Shown here piece by piece: positions 22,101 through 27,052 of a stretch of 29,102 bases of DNA (position 1 is the first letter of the stretch; each line of letters starts with the position of its first letter). The stretch comes from Amphimedon queenslandica (Eukaryota > Porifera > Demospongiae > Haplosclerida > Niphatidae): contig NW_003546626.1 in assembly GCF_000090795.2 (NCBI RefSeq), positions 32,657-61,758 on the forward strand, in the 5' to 3' direction. Position numbers and translations under genes: made by a program. A model generated the notes under the pieces. It was not told where the DNA came from. It worked only from the letters and a program-made list of their open reading frames with translations, and did not search any database.

Positions 22101-23062
22101 TAAATAAAGAGTTATTGTGAATGGGGAGTCTGTGTGAATATTTCATCCAATTAGTGAAGCATTTCCTGGCGATAGTAAGCGATTCCAATACAGTTCATAT
22201 ACTTGTACACACTTTGTGAGAGCGAATGTGTGTCTATTAGACAGATCAAAGATGTGTATTGTTAGTTTAGTGAATGCCCACAGAATTTCCTGTACTTGTA
22301 CTAATGCTGTAGTAATGATTATATGCTTACCACACACTTAGAATTATAAAAATTGATGTATTATGCATGTATGCACAAAGTTTCCAGGCAATTCTGTCAT
22401 GTAATTTTATTGTCATTAATGATTTAATTTTATTATTTAAATTTTAAGGGATTACATTATGTAATGTGTAGCTGTATAGTTCAATACACTAATTCTATTC
22501 CCTTTATAACTTTCAATAATGCTTCATTTATTAATCCTTTTCTTTATCTGTGTAGGCTTGCCTGTTGTGGTGCTCAGTGATAACAGAGATGCTGTCCTAC
22601 TGGGATCAGCCATATTGGCAGCAACTGCTTCAACAGGAGAGGTACATAATAAATGATAAGAATATAATTCTGTTCTCTCTCTCTCTCTCTCTCTCCCCTC
22701 TCTCTCACTCTATCCCCTCCTTACTTTTGTATCAATTTCCTTTATTAAGTTTTGTCTCATCTTCTTGTAATCTTTCTCCATCGCTCTTCCTTAGGATGTT
22801 TCATTAATTATGGCAAGGATGTCCTCCATAGATCAAGACAAAGTTATATATCCAGACAAAACGCCCTCACTGGTGAGGTAAGTAAAAACCAATCAACACT
22901 CTATCATTATGCCTGATTATTATAAATACAATGACATCATCACCTTGTCATCTTATGTGCCACATTTATAGATTTCACCAATCGAAATACAAAGTGTTTA
23001 AATTCTTATACGAAGACCAGTACAAGTACAGGAGGATAATGAACGAAGGAGGGGTGATGTGA
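7661..23062 (+). CDS. FGGY: FGGY carbohydrate kinase (D-ribulokinase type), last eight coding exons
   Basis: Spliced exons are 7661-7768, 9330-9400, 15036-15192, 17001-17075, 20742-20901, 22556-22641, 22795-22877 and 22972-23062. They sum to 831 nt, or 276 residues plus TGA, with every junction phase closing. The protein matches the C-terminal half of animal [31 protein letters not shown], the family signature [32 protein letters not shown], the nucleotide-binding segment [11 protein letters not shown], and a C-terminal [18 protein letters not shown]. Members of the family phosphorylate sugars with ATP in the cytosol; animal and yeast relatives act on D-ribulose, thought to be a metabolite-repair reaction. 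The N-terminal half, with the first phosphate loop and the expected catalytic aspartate, is not in this window, so the gene is partial here. An extra Lys/Glu/Gly-rich stretch lies before the CGG motif. Confidence 0.95.
7983..8105 (-). repeat. Dispersed repeat family B, inverted copy
   Basis: Read on the minus strand, this matches the repeat at 14022 and the three units at 27770-28230: ...GGAAT(C)CGCTCAAA(G)TTG(A)TACACA-C-TAAGAACATGTA, then ATGTATCAGAAAAAA and ATGGAGAATTCTC. It lacks coding capacity. Confidence 0.85.
8751..8931. mobile_element. Pogo/Tigger-like MITE, 181 bp
   Basis: Terminal inverted repeats start CAGTCAAACCTG on the left and, inverted, CAGTCAAACCTGTCTATTCC on the right. TA dinucleotides flank both ends (8749-8750 and 8932-8933), as expected for a Tc1/mariner/pogo target duplication. 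CAGTCAAACCT-type ends followed by a GGACA motif are typical of pogo-family MITEs. Inside are two direct copies of a 29-base block, AATAAGGACACCTCT(A/T)TAAT(G/A)AGGACAG, at about 8784 and 8860. There is no transposase. Confidence 0.88.
9090..9170 (-). repeat. Decayed MITE family A fragment
   Basis: On the minus strand the core GGGTATTTTTTGAGGGA...GAATTTGGTGA resembles the left arm of the intact element at 5645. The matching opposite end is not recognisable. Confidence 0.5.
9330..9400 (+). CDS. FGGY: FGGY exon b ([12 protein letters not shown])
   Basis: This exon is 71 nt, from phase 0 to phase 2. It encodes [20 protein letters not shown] and then HTK plus two bases of a Gly codon. It aligns with the animal FGGY segment that follows GGQS-GKL. 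The acceptor is CATTAG and the donor GG|GTAGGA, a slightly unusual donor. Confidence 0.92.
11656..11945. repeat. Tandem duplication, 145-bp period
   Basis: The block CTATTCTACACTGATGTACA starts at 11656 and again at 11801. Both units continue through ACATGT runs, TATATGC(A/G)TCACTT, a pyrimidine segment with TTATTGTTTC, and end in TTTTACTC(T/G)TGTAATTTGAG. The copies are clearly homologous but diverged. Confidence 0.88.
14022..14170 (+). repeat. Dispersed repeat family B, single copy
   Basis: The run TGAGTAACTTTTAAAAT, then ATCAGCTCAAACTTGCTACA, AACATAAGAACATGTATATG and ATGGAGAATTCTC(T) matches the tandem units in MED26 intron 2 at 27770-28230. Confidence 0.9.
14471..14496. repeat. (CA)n microsatellite
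   Basis: Uninterrupted CA run of 13 units. Confidence 0.95.
14638..14673. other. GC-rich nested hairpin
   Basis: The outer arms GGAGGC and GCCTCC are perfect complements. Between them CCCC-CTC-GGGG can form an inner stem. It stands out in AT-rich surroundings. It could be an RNA structure in the FGGY pre-mRNA or chance. Confidence 0.4.
15036..15192 (+). CDS. FGGY: FGGY exon c with FGGY signature
   Basis: This exon is 157 nt, from phase 2 to phase 0. It completes a Gly codon, then encodes [20 protein letters not shown] and onward to the signature [17 protein letters not shown]. The acceptor is CTTATACAG and the donor ATG|GTGAGT. The signature block HGNRSPLAD is the strongest single identifier of the FGGY protein family in this gene. 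Confidence 0.96.
15197..15305. repeat. (GA)n / GGGA purine microsatellite
   Basis: A purine-only tract immediately after the exon c donor, made of GGGAGGGA units and then GA dinucleotides. It would extend any read-through frame spuriously. Confidence 0.9.
16158..16186. repeat. (GT)n microsatellite
   Basis: Uninterrupted GT run of about 14 units, preceded by an ACATGT motif. Confidence 0.95.
16478..16844. other. Assembly gap (367 N)
   Basis: All bases are N. The right edge resumes inside a GT microsatellite followed by ACATGT repeats, so the unresolved sequence is probably repetitive. Any open frame across it is meaningless. Confidence 0.99.
17001..17075 (+). CDS. FGGY: FGGY exon d ([15 protein letters not shown])
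   Basis: This exon is 75 nt, 25 codons, phase 0 at both ends: [20 protein letters not shown] and MQALA. The acceptor follows a CT tract ending CTCTAG, and the donor is GCA|GTAAGT, a consensus. It aligns without gaps to the helix after the FGGY signature in animal homologues. Confidence 0.95.
17366..17428. repeat. 18-bp perfect tandem repeat, three copies
   Basis: The unit TTGTGTACTGTTATTGTA is repeated three times without mismatch, and a fourth copy begins. Perfect identity suggests recent expansion. Confidence 0.95.
18831..18838. promoter_or_regulatory. Perfect CRE octamer TGACGTCA in FGGY intron
   Basis: The palindrome TGACGTCA is a full CRE, a binding site for CREB/ATF and Jun-ATF dimers. 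The same octamer occurs in the Jun promoter at 23162. It could be an enhancer element of the downstream Jun gene; that role is inferred. Confidence 0.35.
18949..19010. repeat. (GT)n and (ATT)n microsatellites
   Basis: A GT run at 18949-18968 is followed by an AT-rich link and an ATT trinucleotide run at 18990-19009. Confidence 0.9.
19337..19378 (+). repeat. Partial duplicate of FN3 relic
   Basis: The block TTAAGTATACTGGAGCAATC followed by TTACAAACGACACAA is repeated at 19507-19548 with few differences, exactly 170 bp apart. In the frame of the downstream FN3 relic it would encode VKYTGAI-QTTQ, so it is a scrap of a neighbouring FN3 exon. Confidence 0.75.
19399..19680 (+). pseudogene. Broken fibronectin type III exon relic
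   Basis: After a plausible acceptor (TATTTTTTAG), a phase-1 exon frame reads [20 protein letters not shown], then [20 protein letters not shown] and [12 protein letters not shown], where it meets a stop (TAA). Shifting frame just there, the reading resumes as [20 protein letters not shown] and [19 protein letters not shown] before dissolving into ACATGT repeat. The N-terminal [18 protein letters not shown] strand pattern, the Tyr-x-Val core and the [12 protein letters not shown] strand are typical of FN3 domains in animal surface proteins. The frameshift, the absence of a donor and the position inside an FGGY intron show that it is dead. It probably arrived by duplication or transposition. 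Confidence 0.72.
20610..20740. repeat. CT-rich microsatellite before exon e
   Basis: About 130 bp of CT, CCCT and CTGT units end in TTTCTCTCCAG at the acceptor of the next exon. The minus strand shows a spurious Arg-Glu open frame. Confidence 0.92.
20742..20901 (+). CDS. FGGY: FGGY exon e with CGG nucleotide-binding motif
   Basis: This exon is 160 nt, from phase 0 to phase 1. It encodes [40 protein letters not shown] and [13 protein letters not shown] plus one base of Gly. FICGGLS-NP-F is the adenosine-binding loop of FGGY kinases. The stretch [18 protein letters not shown] is about a dozen residues longer than in the vertebrate protein and looks like a surface loop insertion. The donor is ACAG|GTAAGG. 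Confidence 0.95.
20902..22555 (+). other. FGGY: FGGY intron e-f
   Basis: This intron of 1654 bp is poorer in ACATGT arrays than the earlier introns. It has GT-rich patches near 21705-21725 and 21797-21806 and an AT/ATT stretch at 21895-21945. I see no exon or conserved coding frame. Confidence 0.8.
22556..22641 (+). CDS. FGGY: FGGY exon f ([18 protein letters not shown])
   Basis: This exon is 86 nt, from phase 1 to phase 0: the completed Gly, then [20 protein letters not shown] and AATASTGE. It matches the GMPVVL-E---LVGAAVLGA-ASG segment of animal FGGY. The acceptor is CTGTGTAG and the donor GAG|GTACAT. Confidence 0.94.
22676..22710. repeat. (CT)n microsatellite in short intron f-g
   Basis: The CT run lies inside the 153-bp intron 22642-22794. 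Confidence 0.9.
22795..22877 (+). CDS. FGGY: FGGY exon g ([15 protein letters not shown])
   Basis: This exon is 83 nt, from phase 0 to phase 2: [20 protein letters not shown] and DKTPSLV plus AG of an Arg codon. It corresponds to the EAM-KMS--G-VVFP segment of animal FGGY. The acceptor is TTCCTTAG and the donor GAG|GTAAGT. Confidence 0.94.
22972..23062 (+). CDS. FGGY: FGGY last coding exon h
   Basis: This exon is 91 nt, from phase 2 to the stop. It encodes [20 protein letters not shown] and RIMNEGGVM, then TGA. It matches the KKYQVFLKL---Q-EY--IMN C-terminus of animal homologues. The preceding intron is only 94 bp (22878-22971) with acceptor TTTATAG. Confidence 0.94.
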
Positions 23063-23146
23063 GAGCGAGAGAGGGGGTCAATTTTGTACTTTGTAGTTTG
23101 TATAATGGAATTACATGTATACTTTAACGCGTAATTTTACATTTTA

Positions 23147-23239
23147 TGACATCGTACTCTTTGACGTCAATCATTTGCGTACGCGTAACGTATTAACCTA
23201 ATTATTCATTACCCACCCACCCTGAAAAAAGTATAAAAA
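23147..23239 (+). promoter_or_regulatory. JUN: Jun core promoter: CRE/AP-1-like sites and TATA box
   Basis: TATAAAAA at 23232-23239 is a good TATA box; transcription should begin near 23262. Upstream lie a perfect CRE, TGACGTCA, at 23162-23169 and a related TGACATCG at 23147-23154, so two sites about 100 bp before the expected start. Vertebrate JUN promoters also carry a TGACATCA-type site through which Jun-ATF2 dimers stimulate their own gene. The arrangement here is compatible with the same autoregulation (inference). Confidence 0.75.
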
Positions 23240-23375
23240 GGACAGTTCTGTCAGATTTCTCTCTAACAAATTAGTAGTTTATCTCAACGTTCGCTAAAGA
23301 GAAGAAAAGAAAGCCTACTTGTCTTTTTTGTCAGTCTATCTCGAAGGATTTGCATTACATAAAACAGCTATAACT

Positions 23376-24410
23376 ATGATGGCGCTTTTGCAAGAACACA
23401 GTCTCTACGATGACAACACTCCCTCTGTCTCCTCTACGTCTTCATCGTCCTCTGGCGTCTTGCCATACGAGAAACAGATCCCAGTCGGAGTTGGCTCAAA
23501 CATGTACCTGGACTTGAAGAGTCAGAAGCATCAGGTCCTCTCTACCCCAGACGTCTCTGTATTTGCTCTCTCTACCCCAGAGGTCCACAACTTGCTCTCA
23601 TCCTCAACATCAACTTCAGTCACATCCTCACTCCACCGTTCACCCTCCCGTCACTACCCTACCCATCCGGGCCACCCAATCACAATGGAGCAAGAGTATT
23701 ATGCCAAGGGGTTCCTGGATCGATTCGAGGCCCTCCAAGCTGGTGATGTTCACAAGCCCCTCCACCCATCCCACACCACCCTCTCCGATAACTCCATGTA
23801 TTCCTCGTATGCTCCCGGCTCAAACCCATCCCTAGAGGCCGTTGCTCCAACGTACGTCACCGCCACACTCGATCATATCCCTAATTTTTCGATGACGACG
23901 CAAACGACCTCCGAAAGCACCACTTCCTATCCGGTGTCCTCGCAGCACGATGTGTATTACTCAGATGCTTACTCTCTCCCTTCTTACCCACGTCACGAGG
24001 GAGCCCTAATGGGAGGATTCCCGATGATGGCCTCAGCAGGAGGTGTGGCGGTCTCCGCTCAACCTATGTACTCTGTCATGGAGCCTCATGTCGTTGGTCA
24101 CGACGTCTTGAAAGAGATGTCCATGGTCCCTGACCTACAGACACAGGAGCAAATGAAAGTGGAGAGGAAGAAGGCAAGGAACAGGATCGCAGCATCAAAA
24201 TGTCGCACAAGACGCCTACAAAGAGAGTCTGATCTCGAGAGCAAAGTGAAAATCCTCAAAGATCACAACAAGGAGTTAAATGATGAAGTCAGTGGACTAA
24301 AGAAGCAGATATCAAGCTTGAAGAAAGCTTTGTCCCAGCACGCTAGCACTGGATGTCAGATTAATATCTCGCCGAGTTCTCTACCAGGCCATTCAGGGAG
24401 CAACGCATAA
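23376..24410 (+). CDS. JUN: Jun bZIP transcription factor (AP-1), single exon
   Basis: A nuclear AP-1 subunit of 344 residues, close to the 331 of human c-Jun, in one intronless exon like vertebrate JUN. I start at ATG 23376 because A lies at -3 and no ATG occurs earlier in the leader; ATG 23379 directly follows and has an even better context (A at -3, G at +4). Residues 10-70 hold YDDNTPS (delta-like), a docking motif YLDLKS, then STPDV and STPEV with Thr57-Pro and Thr67-Pro. Residues 104-122 ([18 protein letters not shown]) resemble the Jun EQEGFAEGFVRAL segment. The bZIP runs from about 257: basic region [18 protein letters not shown] with the invariant Asn269, Ala272, Ala273, Cys276 and Arg277, then zipper leucines 287, 294, 301, 308 and 315 with a buried Asn298. 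The tail TGCQINI matches SGCQLML of Jun. Composition is richer in C and G than the surrounding DNA. Confidence 0.97.
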   Translation: MMALLQEHSLYDDNTPSVSSTSSSSSGVLPYEKQIPVGVGSNMYLDLKSQKHQVLSTPDVSVFALSTPEVHNLLSSSTSTSVTSSLHRSPSRHYPTHPGHPITMEQEYYAKGFLDRFEALQAGDVHKPLHPSHTTLSDNSMYSSYAPGSNPSLEAVAPTYVTATLDHIPNFSMTTQTTSESTTSYPVSSQHDVYYSDAYSLPSYPRHEGALMGGFPMMASAGGVAVSAQPMYSVMEPHVVGHDVLKEMSMVPDLQTQEQMKVERKKARNRIAASKCRTRRLQRESDLESKVKILKDHNKELNDEVSGLKKQISSLKKALSQHASTGCQINISPSSLPGHSGSNA

Positions 24411-24690
24411 TCTCGTCTTGTGTTTGTCTGTCAAAGTGGAATTTTAAAACTGTTTAGCTCTTGCATTTCTTTCTATATCTCTCTCGTTTTAATTTTGTAC
24501 ACCACTGAAACCTTTTCCTTTCTTTCTCTTTCGCCCTCGATAACTCGAAAGCAGTTGATTGCTTTCAATCGAATTTATTATTTTTGTATTCAGAACACAT
24601 GCAATTAACACAACAATATTTGAAATGTGTGTCATTCATTCCCTGTGATATAATGACTTAAAATTTTTTTGTATAATAAAAAATTATCAT
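24411..24690 (+). terminator. JUN: Jun 3' UTR and polyadenylation signal
   Basis: AATAAA lies at 24675-24680 in an A-rich context and predicts a 3' UTR of about 280 nt. The UTR is T-rich and includes an ATTTATTATTTTT stretch near 24573, reminiscent of the AU-rich elements that destabilise immediate-early mRNAs. Confidence 0.7.
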
Positions 24691-26084
24691 TATTTTCATA
24701 AAACAGTTGATATTTTCATTAAATCCGCCACAGTAACCATCTAATAGAAATGCTTATTCATTATACACTGTACAATAATCTTAATTGCATTTTGTGGTAC
24801 AAGGTAGGCAGCATCCTGTTGTAACTAGCGAAGCCAATAAGAATTTCCTTTCTTTAAACCAATATCCGGTGACCTCTATACGATGAATATTGTTTTGTGG
24901 TCACAGCACACACTCCGCCATCTCTGACATCATAACTGACATTCCAATCCCCCTTTCCTCAAGTTGCTATAGCTACAGTCTCTGTAATTGGTGGGAGGTA
25001 GTCACTGTCTCATAATTGGCCTTATGTAAACTGTTATAATTCAACATGCAGTGCTTTTCACCAAGGAAACAGCAAATTAGTTTAGTGTCATATGGTCTCA
25101 CGACAGCCATAGCATTAGCTTATGAGTGTATATCTAGACATTGTTACGTAAGTGTGCGTGTTTATGTTTGTGAGTGCCTATGACGGTGAAGTGCTGTTGT
25201 TGCAAATGTGCAAATGCATGCATTCATTTATGGATAGATCTATAATAGCACATCTGTGCAAATACAATAGATTTTTCATTGCAAACAGTTCATAGAGTTC
25301 ATGCTATATACATTCATGCAACACTATGGTTCTGTGTGTGTCTGTGTGCGACATATTTGCATGTCAATAATCAATTCCTTGGATGAACCCTAAGGCAATG
25401 TTGCTGTACACTGGCAGCTGTAGTATTTTTAATGAAAATAAGGATAATGTATTATTAGTAATACATTGAATCTTGATATCTTTAGAGGAAAAGGAAGGAT
25501 TGTAGGAAGGTGAAGGTCAGTGCAGTGTGAGAGGGAAACTGATACTCTGCAATGAGGAAGTTTGTACTATCAAGTTTCAGGTAGAAGTAGATAGATTTGT
25601 ATGTCAATTAGTTTTATTTATTTAGTGATCCTGTTTCTTCGTTAACTTTGTTCACAACTGAATAGTATTCCCTTCATTTCTGTACATCATGAGATCATGT
25701 ATATACAAATTGTAAAGATCATTAGCTGTTATTTCATAGTTCAGTGCTGAGCTATAATTTATGAGGCACTAAAATTAATCTTGTATTTTTGCTTTAATAA
25801 CTAGTACAGTTATAGCACAGATAACTAAAGATAAAAAGGGGAAATATTATTATTTTTTGATCCAATAATGTTTTATGAAGTAATCACTTGCTGTTGAGTC
25901 TATGTGTACATCAAAGCAATAATCAAGTTCGCATTCCTAAGGAAATGCTGATAATATTATTGAAATATAAACAGTTCCAGTTGCATTATCAATATCAGTG
26001 GTTGTCAGGGACCAGTTGAGTTGGCAGTTACATGACTGAGAGAAATATTTAAATTAATGATAATCAGCTCCAAATCATAGTTAG

Positions 26085-26137
26085 ATTTTAGCAGCAATGA
26101 GCATCTTGGATTATCTAAGATGTGTTGTTGCTAAAAT
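26085..26137. other. 53-bp imperfect hairpin
   Basis: The left arm ATTTTAGCAGCAATGAGCAT continues CTT. The right arm AAGATGTGTTGTTGCTAAAA continues T. The arms are complementary over about 20 positions with a few mismatches, around a GGATTATCT loop. It could be a small-RNA precursor, a MITE core or a folded DNA element. No flanking gene explains it. Confidence 0.45.
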
Positions 26138-26181
26138 TTGATTAGTAATCAATTATTGATTCATATCAATTAATAATGATA

Positions 26182-26182
<1 letters not shown>

Positions 26183-26214
<32 letters not shown>
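26183..26214. repeat. (AAT)n microsatellite
   Basis: About ten to eleven AAT trinucleotides. Confidence 0.95.
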
Positions 26215-26215
<1 letters not shown>

Positions 26216-26319
26216 GTTTAAGGAAAGGCTAAACCACCAATGACAATATCATAGATTATGAGTTTCTTTTATGACAATAATGGATACATAATATTGATAA
26301 TAATATCATTATTAGTTTT

Positions 26320-26553
26320 TTAAAGTATAACGCAGCACTCCACCCGTTCATGATGCTGGTGGTGAGGGTGATGGTGATGAAAAGGGGGAGGGTGATGGTG
26401 ATGACGATGGTGACCGTGATGGTGCCCCCCACCGCCTACATGTATATCAATGACAGGTGGTGGACCAAAGTGACCATGATGACCGTGGTGGTGACCATGG
26501 TGACCATGATGCCCATGATGGTGGTGACCTCCAAGGAGATGATGGCTTTCCAT
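26320..26553 (-). CDS. Histidine-rich small protein with CaaX-type end (candidate)
   Basis: This minus-strand ORF of 77 residues starts at ATG 26553 (G at +4). It opens MESHHLLGG, continues with GHH and HHH blocks, has a central FGPPPVIDIHVGGGG, more His/Pro blocks, and ends HERVECCVIL then TAA. By my count 34 of 77 residues are His. The last four residues, CVIL, fit a CaaX prenylation box (Leu last favours geranylgeranylation), with a second Cys before it. Such a protein could be a membrane-tethered metal binder; that is inference. In favour of a real gene: TATATAAA on the minus strand about 95 bp upstream, both His codons mixed, and a non-repetitive start, middle and end. Against: the DNA is a GGTGAC/GATGGT-type simple repeat that gives His by default on this strand, and I recognise no family. 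Confidence 0.45.
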   Translation of the reverse strand: MESHHLLGGHHHHGHHGHHGHHHGHHGHFGPPPVIDIHVGGGGHHHGHHRHHHHPPPFHHHHPHHQHHERVECCVIL

Positions 26554-26643
26554 TTGTGTGAAATAATTAGTTTGCTTTCAAAATGATGTCACCAAAATAC
26601 AAGCTGTATCTATTGAAGGGAAGGGAGAATTTGAAGGTGTCAG

Positions 26644-26651
26644 TTTATATA
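26644..26651 (-). promoter_or_regulatory. Possible TATA box for the His-rich ORF
   Basis: TATATAAA on the minus strand lies 91 bases before the ORF start and would place transcription near 26620. If used, this promoter and the MED26 TATA box at 26818 form a divergent pair about 170 bp apart. Confidence 0.35.
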
Positions 26652-26769
26652 TAATGGCTTTACCTCAGGGCTGGGGAATGTATTTTTGGGGAAGAAAACA
26701 ATGACTTTTCTGATCCTTGAGATTTGCAGAATGAAAATAGGTGGGGCTCGATCACATGATTATTAACAA

Positions 26770-26825
26770 TGACGTAATCTTTAAAATATACGCGCATGCG
26801 CAGTGTGAGATTGCGAGTATAAAAA
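26770..26825 (+). promoter_or_regulatory. MED26: MED26 core promoter: CRE-like, NRF1-like, TATA
   Basis: TGACGTAA (26770-26777) is a CRE-like site. CGCGCATGCGCAG (26791-26803) is close to the NRF1 palindrome TGCGCATGCGCA. TATAAAAA at 26818-26825 is the TATA box. The predicted start, near 26848, lies in a pyrimidine-rich TTTCTTTTCTCCTC stretch. CCGCCATTTTG in intron 1 (27137-27147) matches a YY1 site just downstream of the start. Confidence 0.7.
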
Positions 26826-26931
26826 GCCGGGAGATGAGCATTTTCTTTTCTCCTCGGCTCCTCCTTTTCTCCTCCTCCTCGAGCTAGTCCCCTCCTCCAT
26901 TACAAGGCCTCTCTCCTCCTCTCTCCTTCAA

Positions 26932-26982
26932 ATGTGGCGTCCTGCTACTGTTAGAGAGGAGGAGGAGTCGGGCCGAGTCTGA
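26932..26982 (+). CDS. uORF in MED26 leader (16 aa)
   Basis: An ATG codon in the predicted 5' UTR opens 17 codons (MWRPATVREEEESGRV, stop TGA) that end 7 bases before the main ATG. A second out-of-frame ATG at 26985 overlaps the main start by five bases and ends at TAA 27056 in unspliced RNA. Both could lower translation of MED26. Whether they are translated is not known. Confidence 0.45.
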   Translation: MWRPATVREEEESGRV

Positions 26983-26989
26983 TCATGCC

Positions 26990-27052
26990 ATGCCTGGCAC
27001 TGCTCAAGGGATTAAAGAGGAACTGTTACGAGCTATCGACGAATCAGGAAAC
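26990..27052 (+). CDS. MED26: MED26 exon 1
   Basis: This exon has 21 codons, MPGTAQGIKEELLRAIDESG and N. The donor is AAC|GTAATT. I choose the splice here because joining to exon 2 gives a gap-free alignment with human MED26. Confidence 0.85.

Larger units (their letters stand above)
24691..26319. other. Intergenic region between Jun and the His-rich ORF
   Basis: No coding exon is recognised on either strand in about 1.6 kb. A TGACATCA site (24925-24932) of the kind found in Jun promoters, and several CCAAT-like boxes (24833, 24860, 24943), lie in the first 300 bp. A hairpin is at 26085-26137 and an AAT microsatellite at 26183-26214. ACATGT arrays are essentially absent, in sharp contrast to the FGGY introns. 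Confidence 0.7.

Noticed and set aside
23319..23375. N-terminal extension of Jun by 19 residues
   Set aside because: The codon at 23319 is TTG, not ATG; the first ATG in the leader is 23376.
23563..23835. Second frame inside Jun (90 aa)
   Set aside because: Shadow frame of the Jun coding sequence, with Pro/Ser/His composition and no start signals.
26350..26586. Plus-strand Met/Val-rich frame over the His-rich ORF
   Set aside because: It is the antisense reading of the same repeat; the minus-strand frame has a far more protein-like start and end.
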